From Chloroflexota bacterium (GTDB lineage Bacteria > Chloroflexota > Ktedonobacteria > Ktedonobacterales > JADMIN01): DNA of 64,000 nt. The stretch's first letter is position 1; every line of letters begins with the position of its first letter. The notes under the pieces were generated by a model. It did no database searches and had not been told where the DNA came from. It was given only the letters and a program-made list of their open reading frames with translations. Below, piece after piece: positions 7,829 to 15,248 of this stretch. The DNA lies in NCBI GenBank assembly GCA_021323855.1, contig JAJPKE010000023.1:1-64000 (forward strand), read 5' to 3'. Made by a program: the position numbers and the translations under genes.

Positions 7829-9085
7829 ATGACCGGCAAACCAGGCGCAACAACCTCATTCAGATCGAATACTACGAATACACCAACCTCATCCAGAGCA
7901 GTAGACGCATCCGCATCTACCATGTCAGATGCCGAGATGCTAGGGCGGCGCAACCGCGAATTGACGATCCTCAACAGCATAGCGCAGGCGCTCAACGCTT
8001 CAGTGGAGATGGATGAGGCGCTGCGAGCGGCGCTGGCGCAGGTAGCCGAATTGCTGGGCCTGCACACCGGCTGGATCTGGCTGCTCAACGAAGAAAACGG
8101 CGAATCCTATCTGGCGGCGGCGCAGAATCTGCCGCGCGGCCTCACCAAAGACCCCAGCCGTATGTGCGGCTCGTGTTATTGCCTGGATACCTACCGCATG
8201 GGCGACCTCAACGGCGCGGCCAATGTCAATGTCGTCAAGTGTACCCGCCTCAACGGTCTGGTGGACGAGGCGGAGGGCGAAGGTCTCCACTACCACGCCA
8301 GCATTCCGCTCTATGCCCACGGCAAAAAACTTGGCGTTCTCAACGTCGCCAGCCCGGATTGGCGCAAGCTCGGCAGCGACGATCTGCGCCTGCTCTATAC
8401 CGTTGGTGATCTCGTCAGCATCGCCATCGAACGGGCGCGGCTCTATGCCCAGAGCATGCGCGCCGGAGCGGTGGAAGAGCGCAGCCGATTGGCGCGCGAA
8501 TTTCACGATACGCTGGCGCAAGGATTGACGGCGATTGGCCTGCAACTCGAACAGGCAGACTGCATGCTGGACGACGAACAGAACGCCAAGCAGGCGCAAG
8601 AGATCGTCCGGCAGACGCTGGCGCTGACCCGCGCAAACCTGGAAGAAGCGCGCCGCGCCGTGCGCGATCTGCGCGCCGCGCCGCTCGAAGGGCGACCGCT
8701 GCCGGATGCGCTGCGAGCGTTGGCGCAGAGCTGGACGGCGCAGGGCAATCCCAGAGTGCGCTTCGAGGTAGCCGGTGAATCACGGCCACTGCCGGTGCGT
8801 ATCGAGAATGGGCTGTATCGCATGGCGCAAGAGGCGCTGACCAACATCGCGCGCCACGCCAACGCGACGCGCGTGCGCCTGCGCATCGCCACCACGCCGC
8901 ATCGCATCCGCCTGACAGTGGAAGACAACGGCCAGGGATTCGAGATGTCTGGCGCCAGCGGCGAACATTACGGGCTGGTCGGGCTGAACGAGCGGGCGCG
9001 GCTGCTCGGCGGCACACTGCGCCTGGAAAGCAGCCCCGGCGCTGGCACCCGCCTGACGCTGACGATTCCACTGAAGAATATGTGA
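7829..9085 (+). CDS. GAF-domain sensor histidine kinase (NarL/HisKA_3 type) with Cys-rich sensor
   Basis: This 418-residue soluble kinase has a GAF domain (about residues 45-205). It is followed by a HisKA_3 dimerisation helix, EERSRLAREFHDTLAQG, with the phospho-accepting His near 232, and a HATPase domain (N box MAQEALTNIARHANAT near 331, G1 box VEDNGQGF near 366). It has no membrane segment. The GAF domain contains MCGSCYC followed 19 residues later by VVKC, a CX2CXCX19C pattern. Similar cysteine sets in GAF kinases such as AirS bind an Fe-S cluster, so redox or oxygen sensing is a reasonable inference. The partner response regulator lies 132 bp downstream on the same strand, separated by a structured palindromic element. 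Confidence 0.88.
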   Translation: MTGKPGATTSFRSNTTNTPTSSRAVDASASTMSDAEMLGRRNRELTILNSIAQALNASVEMDEALRAALAQVAELLGLHTGWIWLLNEENGESYLAAAQNLPRGLTKDPSRMCGSCYCLDTYRMGDLNGAANVNVVKCTRLNGLVDEAEGEGLHYHASIPLYAHGKKLGVLNVASPDWRKLGSDDLRLLYTVGDLVSIAIERARLYAQSMRAGAVEERSRLAREFHDTLAQGLTAIGLQLEQADCMLDDEQNAKQAQEIVRQTLALTRANLEEARRAVRDLRAAPLEGRPLPDALRALAQSWTAQGNPRVRFEVAGESRPLPVRIENGLYRMAQEALTNIARHANATRVRLRIATTPHRIRLTVEDNGQGFEMSGASGEHYGLVGLNERARLLGGTLRLESSPGAGTRLTLTIPLKNM

Positions 9086-9100
9086 TAGGTATTCGGAACG

Positions 9101-9189
9101 CGGCAGTAAACTGCCGGCGCACGTGCGACGGCCTAAAGGCCCTGTGTGGCTTCAGCCACTTGGAACTGTGCGCCGGCTTTGAAAAGCCG
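9101..9189. repeat. Cluster of four small palindromes with an enclosing inverted repeat
   Basis: Between the kinase and its regulator lie four short hairpins in a row: 9101-9116 (GGCAGT-AA-ACTGCC core), 9130-9141 (GGCCT-AA-AGGCC), 9146-9159 (GTGGC-TTCA-GCCAC) and 9174-9189 (CGGCTTT-GA-AAAGCCG). In addition, GCCGGCGCAC (9113-9122) is exactly complementary to GTGCGCCGGC (9168-9177), so a 10-bp stem can enclose the two middle hairpins. That stem is mutually exclusive with the outer two hairpins. The layout resembles REP-like intergenic elements and could tune kinase versus regulator expression. Confidence 0.7.
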
Positions 9190-9217
9190 CGAGCGGAATT
9201 TGATAAAAGGGAACACG

Positions 9218-9877
9218 ATGACGACATCCAGCACACCAATCCGTATTCTGGTGGCCGATGACCACCCCATCGTCCGCGAGGGATTGGTTGCCATCCTTAG
9301 CACCCAGCCAGACTTCAGCGTCGTGGGGCAGGCGGCGACTGGCAGCGAAGTGGTACGGATGGTCACGGAGTTGCGACCCGATGTACTGCTGCTGGACCTG
9401 GAAATGCCGGATATGGATGGTGTGGAGGCGCTGCACCGCCTGCGCGACGCGCATGTGCCGGTGCGGGTCATTGTCTTCACCGCCTTCGATACGGATGAGC
9501 GGATTCTTGGAGCGGTGCGGGCCGGGGCGCAGGGCTATCTGCTCAAAGGCGTGCCACGCGATGAGGTCTTCCAGGCGATTCGTGTGGTGCATGCCGGGAA
9601 CTCGCTGCTCCAACCTATCGTCGCCTCACGGCTGCTGCGGCAGGTCAGCGAAGAAAACACCTCAACGGTAACGGGCATCCATGCGTTGACGGCGCGCGAA
9701 CTGGACGTGCTGCGCCTGCTGATGCGCGGCCTGCAAAACAAGGAAATCGCCAATGAACTGGTCGTCACCGAACGCACGGTGAAGTTTCACGTCAGTTCGA
9801 TCCTCACCAAGCTGGGCGCAGGCAATCGCACGGAGGCCGTTGCCATCGCCAACAAACAGGGATTGGATAGCCGGTAA
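9218..9877 (+). CDS. NarL/FixJ-type response regulator
   Basis: This 219-residue DNA-binding regulator has a receiver domain at residues about 9-125 (VADDHP acidic pair, LLLDLEMPDMDG with the phospho-Asp, YLLKGVP with the conserved Lys). A LuxR-type helix-turn-helix lies at about 150-210 (LTARELDVLRLLMRGLQNKE, TERTVKFHVSSILTKLG). All active-site residues are present. The start at 9218 follows AAAAGGGA; an upstream in-frame ATG at 9146 would run through the palindrome cluster and is unlikely. It is almost certainly the output partner of the GAF kinase encoded just upstream. Target genes are not evident. Confidence 0.9.
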   Translation: MTTSSTPIRILVADDHPIVREGLVAILSTQPDFSVVGQAATGSEVVRMVTELRPDVLLLDLEMPDMDGVEALHRLRDAHVPVRVIVFTAFDTDERILGAVRAGAQGYLLKGVPRDEVFQAIRVVHAGNSLLQPIVASRLLRQVSEENTSTVTGIHALTARELDVLRLLMRGLQNKEIANELVVTERTVKFHVSSILTKLGAGNRTEAVAIANKQGLDSR

Positions 9878-9886
9878 CTCGTATTT

Positions 9887-10306
9887 TCAGGCTGATGGAA
9901 TAACACCAAGCTGCTGAAGAAGGCTGAGCAGATCGAGTTCAGTCCATTGTTCAGCGATCTTGCCGCCAGCAACGCGATAGATGAGAATTCCGGTATAGCT
10001 CACTTGTTTGCTCGTCGGGGCCACCCCTTGAAACGTGCCTAGATGGGTGCCCTCAAAACGATAGCGAACCACCACCTTGTCCCCTTCTGCGATTTGATCC
10101 ACCGTCGTATAGTGGGCATCGGGGAAAGCTGCGCGGAGGCCGCTGATAAATTGCCGGTTCTGTTCGGTTCCCTGCAACACTCTTCCCCCAGGATCGTGCC
10201 GCACAAAATCCGGCGTGAAGAGATCATCAATCCGGCTCAGATCGCCCTGGTGCCAGACTTCTTCCCATACCTGCTGAGCCAATTGCTTGTTGCTCTCCGC
10301 TGACAT
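9887..10306 (-). CDS. SnoaL-like / ester cyclase family protein (NTF2 fold)
   Basis: The 139-residue protein matches the SnoaL-like polyketide cyclase/ester cyclase group of the NTF2-like fold. It shows the usual pattern of a helical start (NKQLAQQVWEEVW), DLFTPDFVRHDP, a central FPDAHYTTVDQIAEGDKVVVRYRFEGTH, and a final beta strand with GKIAEQWTELD. Members in this subgroup are small cytosolic enzymes or binding proteins of mostly unknown substrate. The gene converges on the response regulator, with 9 bp between the stop codons. It lies 44 bp downstream of the ABM-domain gene on the same strand, and the two may be co-transcribed. Confidence 0.75.
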   Translation of the reverse strand: MSAESNKQLAQQVWEEVWHQGDLSRIDDLFTPDFVRHDPGGRVLQGTEQNRQFISGLRAAFPDAHYTTVDQIAEGDKVVVRYRFEGTHLGTFQGVAPTSKQVSYTGILIYRVAGGKIAEQWTELDLLSLLQQLGVIPSA

Positions 10307-10350
10307 ACCAACAGGGTCCTTTCAGTTCCACAATCCAAAAGTTGGAGCAG

Positions 10351-10644
10351 TCAACTTTCCACATCTTCGTAGTGGCGCATCACAATTGGCTCAACGAACA
10401 GGCCGGTGATGTGGCTGCGATATTCTGCGAAGAGCGGCCCCTTGCGGAAGACATCCATGTGGTACGACAGCGATTCCCATTCGATCTCATAGATGAAGCG
10501 GTCGGCGTCCTCCACGCAGCGCCGCAGCCGCGCCGACAGGCACCCCTCCGCGCGCCAGATTACTTCCAGGCCCGCCAATAGTCCCGCGCGCAATTCCTCA
10601 GCTTTGCCTGGCTGCGCCGTAAACTCCGCAATCTCGATCACCAT
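10351..10644 (-). CDS. ABM-domain (antibiotic biosynthesis monooxygenase-like) small protein
   Basis: The 97-residue product has the dimeric alpha/beta-barrel ABM fold pattern: MVIEIAEFTAQPGKAEELRAGL at the start, a middle EGCLSARLRRCVEDADRFI and WESLSYHMDVFRKGPLFAEY, then a final strand. Such proteins include heme-degrading and quinol monooxygenases but many are uncharacterised. The start at 10644 has an AGAGG site seven bases upstream; the in-frame start at 10668 lacks one. It sits upstream of the SnoaL-like gene, and both could belong to one small stress or detoxification unit. That is a guess from context. Confidence 0.65.
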   Translation of the reverse strand: MVIEIAEFTAQPGKAEELRAGLLAGLEVIWRAEGCLSARLRRCVEDADRFIYEIEWESLSYHMDVFRKGPLFAEYRSHITGLFVEPIVMRHYEDVES

Positions 10645-10694
10645 ACTCAACCTCTCTTTCATTGGCACTTACGCTGCCTACACTGCCAGCCCCC

Positions 10695-10749
10695 AGCCCG
10701 TGCAGGCGGGTTTCGCGTCGGCACGCCATCCAGGCGCGAATTTATTCGC
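10695..10749. repeat. Dispersed intergenic repeat, copy A
   Basis: This 55-bp segment matches 33305-33359 at 43 of 55 positions without gaps. The last 25 bases (10725-10749) differ by a single base. Its end contains a small GCGAA-NNNN-TTCGC dyad. It lies between the PLD lipoprotein gene and the ABM gene. Similar GC-rich palindromic repeats are common between genes in Chloroflexota. Confidence 0.65.
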
Positions 10750-10753
10750 CGTC

Positions 10754-11905
10754 CTACGACCCGCTCGCGTCCTGCGCCTGCGCCCAATCTTGCCCGAAGA
10801 CGTTGATGAACGTGCTGATGGCGTTCGGATCGCTGATGACGATGCCAAGTTCGCGGTTCTCATCCAGCGAGGTGCTGGAAAAGTTCTCAGAGCCGGTGAA
10901 GGCAATCGTATTATCCACAATAATCAGCTTGGCGTGCATGTAAGGAGCAGTAATATAGCGCACCTGCACGCCACCTGCCAGCAGCCGCGCCACGTCGCTA
11001 TCGTTGCTGCTGCCGGAGGATGACGGCGCGGGCAGCACCACCTGCACCGACACACCGCGCTTGGCGGCAGCGATCAGCGCATCCTCGGATTGTGTATCGT
11101 ACATCTCCTCATCTTCCAGCAGCAGGCTTTTGTGGGCGCTGGCGATCAGCGCCGCCGTATCGGCGCGCGCATTCACCGGGCTGACCACCAGCCGTGGCAC
11201 AGTCAACTGTGGCGTCTGGTGATTCCAGTCGGCGTTGAAAATCGCTTTGACTTCGTTGACATCATCGCTGTTGCTGTCAATCACACCGTATTCACGGTTA
11301 GCCGTGCTGGACGAACCACCCAGGCCGGAGCGCGTCAGGTTACAGGTCATGATATAGGCCGTCTTGCCATCAATTATCATGCCTTTTTCATGCGTATAGT
11401 GGTAAACCGGGTCGGAGGCCTGCGCCTGCACGCCCGCCGCGTTGAGTTCATCGAGCAACTGTTGCGGGTTCTCTGAGCCACTGCCATAGGGATGCGCTTC
11501 CAGCAACACGCGCACCTGCACACCGCGCCCCGCCGCATCTTCCAGCGCCTGAATCACCGCAGAATCCGTCATCAGATAGACTTCCACCCAGACGGAACTG
11601 CTGGCCTGTTGAATCGCATCCACCACCGGCGCCTCACCAGCGTCCGGCTCCACGAACACCTGCACCGACGAAGCGGCGCAACTGGCGCTCACGCAGGCGG
11701 CGACGTTGTTCTGCATGCCTGGTTGTCCTGATTGCGTCGTTCCTGACGGCGAGCCGCCAGAGGTATCATAGCCAGCATCGCAGGACGCCAGCACGCAGAG
11801 CGCCACGAGCAGCAGGAGAATAAAACCATAGCGCACGAGAGAATGCTGTGTTTGCCAGGAATAGCGTGAAGGCAGTGAATACTGCGAAGACTGTTGACCA
11901 TTCAT
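10754..11905 (-). CDS. Phospholipase D-like lipoprotein
   Basis: The 383-residue product begins with a lipoprotein signal: a hydrophobic stretch ending VALCVLASC gives a lipobox with Cys near residue 43, so it is likely anchored outside the cytoplasmic membrane. Two HKD catalytic modules of the phospholipase D superfamily follow: HYTHEKGMIIDGK...NLTRSG in the first half and YMHAKLIIVDN...GSENFSSTSLDENRE in the second. Both are complete, as in cardiolipin synthases, nucleases and phospholipases of this family. The start at 11905 (GGGAGGG upstream) is preferred to 11980. Substrate (phospholipid or nucleic acid) cannot be told apart from sequence. Its own promoter should lie in the 80 bp before it. 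Confidence 0.85.
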   Translation of the reverse strand: MNGQQSSQYSLPSRYSWQTQHSLVRYGFILLLLVALCVLASCDAGYDTSGGSPSGTTQSGQPGMQNNVAACVSASCAASSVQVFVEPDAGEAPVVDAIQQASSSVWVEVYLMTDSAVIQALEDAAGRGVQVRVLLEAHPYGSGSENPQQLLDELNAAGVQAQASDPVYHYTHEKGMIIDGKTAYIMTCNLTRSGLGGSSSTANREYGVIDSNSDDVNEVKAIFNADWNHQTPQLTVPRLVVSPVNARADTAALIASAHKSLLLEDEEMYDTQSEDALIAAAKRGVSVQVVLPAPSSSGSSNDSDVARLLAGGVQVRYITAPYMHAKLIIVDNTIAFTGSENFSSTSLDENRELGIVISDPNAISTFINVFGQDWAQAQDASGS

Positions 11906-11987
11906 GCGTACTTTGGCCCTCCCTGGCGCAGTATACTCGCTTCCTGGCGAGCATTGCATAGCGATGGGACAAAAAGGCACTAAAGAA

Positions 11988-12030
11988 CATCCGGTCGGCC
12001 ATTGAATGTGAGTCAGTAGCCGACCGGATG
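11988..12030 (-). terminator. Intrinsic terminator of hppA
   Basis: A perfect 12-bp stem (CATCCGGTCGGC at 11988-11999, complement at 12019-12030) encloses a 19-nt loop. On the minus strand it is followed by TTCTTTAGTGCCTTTTTG. It lies 30 bases after the hppA stop codon. Confidence 0.75.
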
Positions 12031-12059
12031 GGTATTTCGTAGGAGCTAGCCGCGCATTA

Positions 12060-14285
12060 TTAGTGCAGAGGATGCAACGCCAGGAAGAGTGGCGCCAGCA
12101 CCAGCGTGATCGTGCTGAGCAGCTTGATGACTACGTGCAGCGACGGACCGGCGGTATCCTTGAAGGGGTCGCCTACCGTGTCGCCAACGACGCTGGCCTC
12201 ATGGGCTGGCGTGCGCTTACCAAGCACGTTGCCGTTCTCATCCTTCAGATAGCCCGCCTCAATGTACTTCTTAGCGTTATCCCAGGCGCCGCCACCGTTG
12301 TTCATCACCAGCGCCATCATGATGCCGCCGATGGTGCCAACCATCAGGAAGCCAGCCGCCGCCTCCGGGCCGAGGACGATGCCCACAAGTATCGGCGCGC
12401 AGACCACCAGCAAGCCCGGCACGACCATCTGGCGGAGCGCAGATCGCGTGCTGATATCCACACAACGCCCATAATCGGGGTCCTCTTTGCCCTCCATGAT
12501 CTTGGGGTTCGCCTTGAACTGGCGGCGTACCTCTTGAATCATGCCCTGCGCCGCATTGCCCACGGCGCGGATGGCAAAAGAGCTAAAGAGGAAGATCAAC
12601 ATTGCGCCGAGCATCGCCGCCACGAAAACCGGCGGATTCGCCAGATTCACCGCATAGGTTGCGTTCCTGGGAATAACCACATCGAGGTATGCGCTAAAGA
12701 GCAGGAACGCCGCCAGCGCCGCCGAACCAATGCCATAGCCCTTCGTCAGCGCCTTCGTCGTGTTGCCCACGCCATCCAGCGCATCGGTGATGTTGCGCAC
12801 GGAGTCCGGCGCACCGCTCATCTCCACGATGCCACCGGCGTTGTCGGTGATGGGACCAAAGGTATCCATTGCCAGGATATACCCGGCACTCATGAGCATG
12901 CCCATCGTCGCCACAGCGGTACCGTAGATGCCGCCAATACTGATGAGATGCTGACTCCCCAGAGTGCCCAGGTTTGTTGCCAGCGAACCAAGATAATACG
13001 AGAGGCCGAGCGCAATGCCAATGGCAAACACTGGCAGCGCGGTATTCTCAAAGCCGATAGCCAGTCCGGAGATCATCGTCGTCGCCGGACCAGTCTTGCT
13101 GGCTTCAGCAATCTCGCGCACCGGACGATAGGTGCCAGAGGTGTAATACTGGGTGATGTAGACGAAGGCAATGCTATTAGCAATGCCGACGAGGCCGGCC
13201 AACCCAAAGGCCCACCAGTGGTCATTGGTCGGCTTGAGCAGAATGGCCGAGGCAGCGAAGATGCCGATGGCCGCGAGGCTCGCTGTCACATAGTAGCCGA
13301 CGTTGAGCTGGCCCATCGCAATTTCACCAGGGTCGCGCCCGCCAGCCTGCGCAGGCTCTTTCACCGCCGACTTGCGCACCATCAGCAGGCCGATCATCGA
13401 GCAGATGATGCCGAGTCCGACTACCACCAGCGGGAAGATCACCCAGCCACGGCTCTCCTGGCTGGAGCCAAGCGCCAAAGCTACCGATGCGCCCAGGATC
13501 ATTGCGCCGATATTCTCGGCGGCGGTAGACTCGAAGATGTCCGCGCCACGCCCGGCGCAGTCGCCAACGTTATCACCCACGAGGTCAGCAATCACCGCAG
13601 GGTTGCGAGGGTCGTCTTCAGGAATGCCAGCCTCGACCTTGCCCACAAGGTCCGCGCCGACATCAGCCGCCTTCGTATAAATGCCGCCGCCAAGCTGCGC
13701 AAAAAGCGCGACAAAGCTGGCGCCGAAGCCGAAGCCGACGATGGTGGCTGGCGTAGTGAGCGCAGCGGCATTACTGTTGAGGCCACCAAACAGCATATAG
13801 ACGACGGTGACGCCGAGCAGGCTCAGTGCGATGACCAGGAAACCGGAAACCGCGCCGCCGCGTAGCGACACCATCAGCGCATCTCCCAGGCCACGCCGGG
13901 CGGCGCTGGCGACGCGCACATTGGAGCGCACGGCCACCTGCATGCCGATGTAGCCGGCAACACCGGAACAGAACGCGCCAATGGCAAATGCGATGAGCGT
14001 CTTCAGGCTTAGACCAAAGTCAAAGCTGCCATGAGAAATGATGGCGGAACTGAAGCCGACGACCACCGCAATCACCACGCCCGCCACCACCGCCAGCATG
14101 GCAATTGTGCGATACTGCCGGTTCAGATAGGCCTGAGCGCCAGTGAAGATGGCATTCCAGACTTTCTGCATTTCTGGGGTGCCGGTGTCATTGGCCAGCA
14201 CCTGGCGCGCGAGATAAAAGGCGAATCCAATCGCCGCGAGGCTGGCTACGATAGGAACGAGTAGCCAGAGCATAATACCGTTCAC
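12060..14285 (-). CDS. hppA: Membrane-bound H+-translocating pyrophosphatase, K+-independent type
   Basis: This 741-residue integral membrane pump hydrolyses pyrophosphate and moves protons across the membrane. About 16 hydrophobic segments are visible. The catalytic signature is clear: IYTKAADVGADLVGKVEAG and DDPRNPAVIADLVGDNVGDC near residues 205-250, and matching acidic loops near the C-terminus (DNAKKYIEAG, GDTVGDPFKDTAGPS). The subtype-determining motif reads GNTTKALTKG, with Lys where K+-dependent enzymes have Ala, so the pump should not need potassium. The start at 14285 follows AGGAGGGCAAAG. The transcript appears to have a leader of about 265 nt from a promoter near 14558-14587, and it ends in a strong terminator at 11988-12030. 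Confidence 0.95.
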   Translation of the reverse strand: MNGIMLWLLVPIVASLAAIGFAFYLARQVLANDTGTPEMQKVWNAIFTGAQAYLNRQYRTIAMLAVVAGVVIAVVVGFSSAIISHGSFDFGLSLKTLIAFAIGAFCSGVAGYIGMQVAVRSNVRVASAARRGLGDALMVSLRGGAVSGFLVIALSLLGVTVVYMLFGGLNSNAAALTTPATIVGFGFGASFVALFAQLGGGIYTKAADVGADLVGKVEAGIPEDDPRNPAVIADLVGDNVGDCAGRGADIFESTAAENIGAMILGASVALALGSSQESRGWVIFPLVVVGLGIICSMIGLLMVRKSAVKEPAQAGGRDPGEIAMGQLNVGYYVTASLAAIGIFAASAILLKPTNDHWWAFGLAGLVGIANSIAFVYITQYYTSGTYRPVREIAEASKTGPATTMISGLAIGFENTALPVFAIGIALGLSYYLGSLATNLGTLGSQHLISIGGIYGTAVATMGMLMSAGYILAMDTFGPITDNAGGIVEMSGAPDSVRNITDALDGVGNTTKALTKGYGIGSAALAAFLLFSAYLDVVIPRNATYAVNLANPPVFVAAMLGAMLIFLFSSFAIRAVGNAAQGMIQEVRRQFKANPKIMEGKEDPDYGRCVDISTRSALRQMVVPGLLVVCAPILVGIVLGPEAAAGFLMVGTIGGIMMALVMNNGGGAWDNAKKYIEAGYLKDENGNVLGKRTPAHEASVVGDTVGDPFKDTAGPSLHVVIKLLSTITLVLAPLFLALHPLH

Positions 14286-14557
14286 GTGAGTCTTTGCCCT
14301 CCTACACCTAGTCTTTAGCTAGATAACGCTGCGCTGCGTTGAGGCAGGGCCGCGCGAACAACGCGGCACGCCTACCACCTCCACCAGACCCCACGCCAGC
14401 AGGGATGTTACGTGATCCATGCCAGGCGAGGATGCCGGAATGTGATCGGCGGGCTTGCGAATTGCGCTTACCAGGGGAACCTGAGCAACGCGGATAGCCG
14501 CCCACGTGCCTTGCAGGGTGTCGCAGACGCTGGCATGCTGGAACGCATGATGCAACG

Positions 14558-14587
14558 AGTGTAACATAGTTGCCCGGAAATTGACAA
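14558..14587 (-). promoter_or_regulatory. Candidate promoter of hppA
   Basis: On the minus strand TTGTCA (14582-14587) and TACACT (14558-14563) are separated by 18 bp. The same spacing and -10 form occur in front of the tRNA genes in this window. Transcription from here would give hppA a leader of roughly 265 nt. Confidence 0.5.
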
Positions 14588-14667
14588 GCATCCAAACCCG
14601 AAGAAATGGTACATTGAGACGAATTGGCTGGTGCGATACCGCTCAGTATTCACAGGGAAACTCCGAA

Positions 14668-14725
14668 CGCCCATAGTTGAGGTTCGCGTGCGTACTTCTG
14701 TACTACGAATCTTCAACTATGGGCG
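14668..14725 (-). terminator. Hairpin downstream of csrA
   Basis: CGCCCATAGTTGA (14668-14680) pairs perfectly with 14713-14725. The stem continues imperfectly inward (GGTTCG with CGAATC). It starts 37 bases after the csrA stop on the minus strand. The following T content is weak, so termination strength is uncertain. Confidence 0.5.
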
Positions 14726-14762
14726 CCTGGATTGGGCGGGTAGGGCACCAATTTTCTAGCGG

Positions 14763-15248
14763 TTACGGGCGATAGCGCAACGGTCCGGTGGGATACGGCG
14801 AGGTGGTCTCGCTTGTCTCACCAGGATACGCCGGGCGCGGCGCTGGCTCATTCGTATAGGCTGGGCGCGGCGCTGGTTCGCCGGGATACGCCGGACGGGA
14901 AGCTGGTTCGCTCGGATATGCCGGGCGCGGCGGTGATGTATACCGCGAATAGCCATTCTGCGACCCCAAGCCAGGATTCGATGCAGGTCGCCCCTCTGCA
15001 TCAGGTGTGTGGTATGGCCGTGACCCCTGAAGGCGCAACGGCGAGGGAGCGTTGGAATATGAGTTGCCTGGCCCCCCCATTGCGCCCATTCCTCCCTGGT
15101 TTTCCAGCAATTCCGAACGGACGATGACAACTTCCGGTGGTGCGCTGATGCCGAGCTTCACACGCTCACCCTCGACGGCAAGCACGTGAATGGTGATGAC
15201 CCCATTCAGGACAATCGCCTCTCCGGCTTTCCTACGTAGCACGAGCAT
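14763..15248 (-). CDS. csrA: CsrA-family RNA-binding regulator with a repetitive proline-rich tail
   Basis: The first 52 or so residues are a normal CsrA/RsmA domain: MLVLRRKAGEAIVLNG, then ITIHVLAVEGERVKLGISAPPEVVIVRSELL. They retain the N-terminal L4/R6 region and the Arg before the final helix that contact GGA motifs in mRNA. Canonical CsrA is only about 60-75 residues; this protein is 161. The extra 105 residues are Gly/Pro/Tyr-rich and end in four imperfect copies of a ten-residue unit (RPAYPSEPAS, RPAYPGEPAP, RPAYTNEPAP, RPAYPGETSE). The start follows GAGGAGGGGG, which itself contains GGA sites and could allow autoregulation. No flagellar genes or fliW are nearby. The tail may be disordered and drive self-association or partner binding; that is inference. 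Confidence 0.88.
   Translation of the reverse strand: MLVLRRKAGEAIVLNGVITIHVLAVEGERVKLGISAPPEVVIVRSELLENQGGMGAMGGPGNSYSNAPSPLRLQGSRPYHTPDAEGRPASNPGLGSQNGYSRYTSPPRPAYPSEPASRPAYPGEPAPRPAYTNEPAPRPAYPGETSETTSPYPTGPLRYRP

Larger units (their letters stand above)
14286..14762. other. hppA leader and csrA downstream region
   Basis: This 477-bp gap holds, from right to left, the csrA downstream hairpin, the hppA promoter and a long GC-rich hppA leader (about 14286-14550). The leader can form local hairpins such as GCCGCG-TTGTT-CGCGGC on the minus strand. No convincing reading frame is present. It may be an RNA control region, but I recognise no known riboswitch consensus. Confidence 0.4.

Noticed and set aside
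9101..9189. CRISPR-like array
   Set aside because: The palindromes differ from each other in sequence and there are no regular spacers or cas genes.
12063..13865. 600-codon plus-strand reading frame antisense to hppA
   Set aside because: It is a mirror of the hppA gene, rich in His/Arg with no domain motifs. The opposite strand encodes an unmistakable pyrophosphatase.
14286..14560. Possible ydaO-like (c-di-AMP) riboswitch in the hppA leader
   Set aside because: Only a short CAGGGGAACCTG-like stretch was suggestive, and it is on the strand opposite to hppA. The rest of the consensus is absent.
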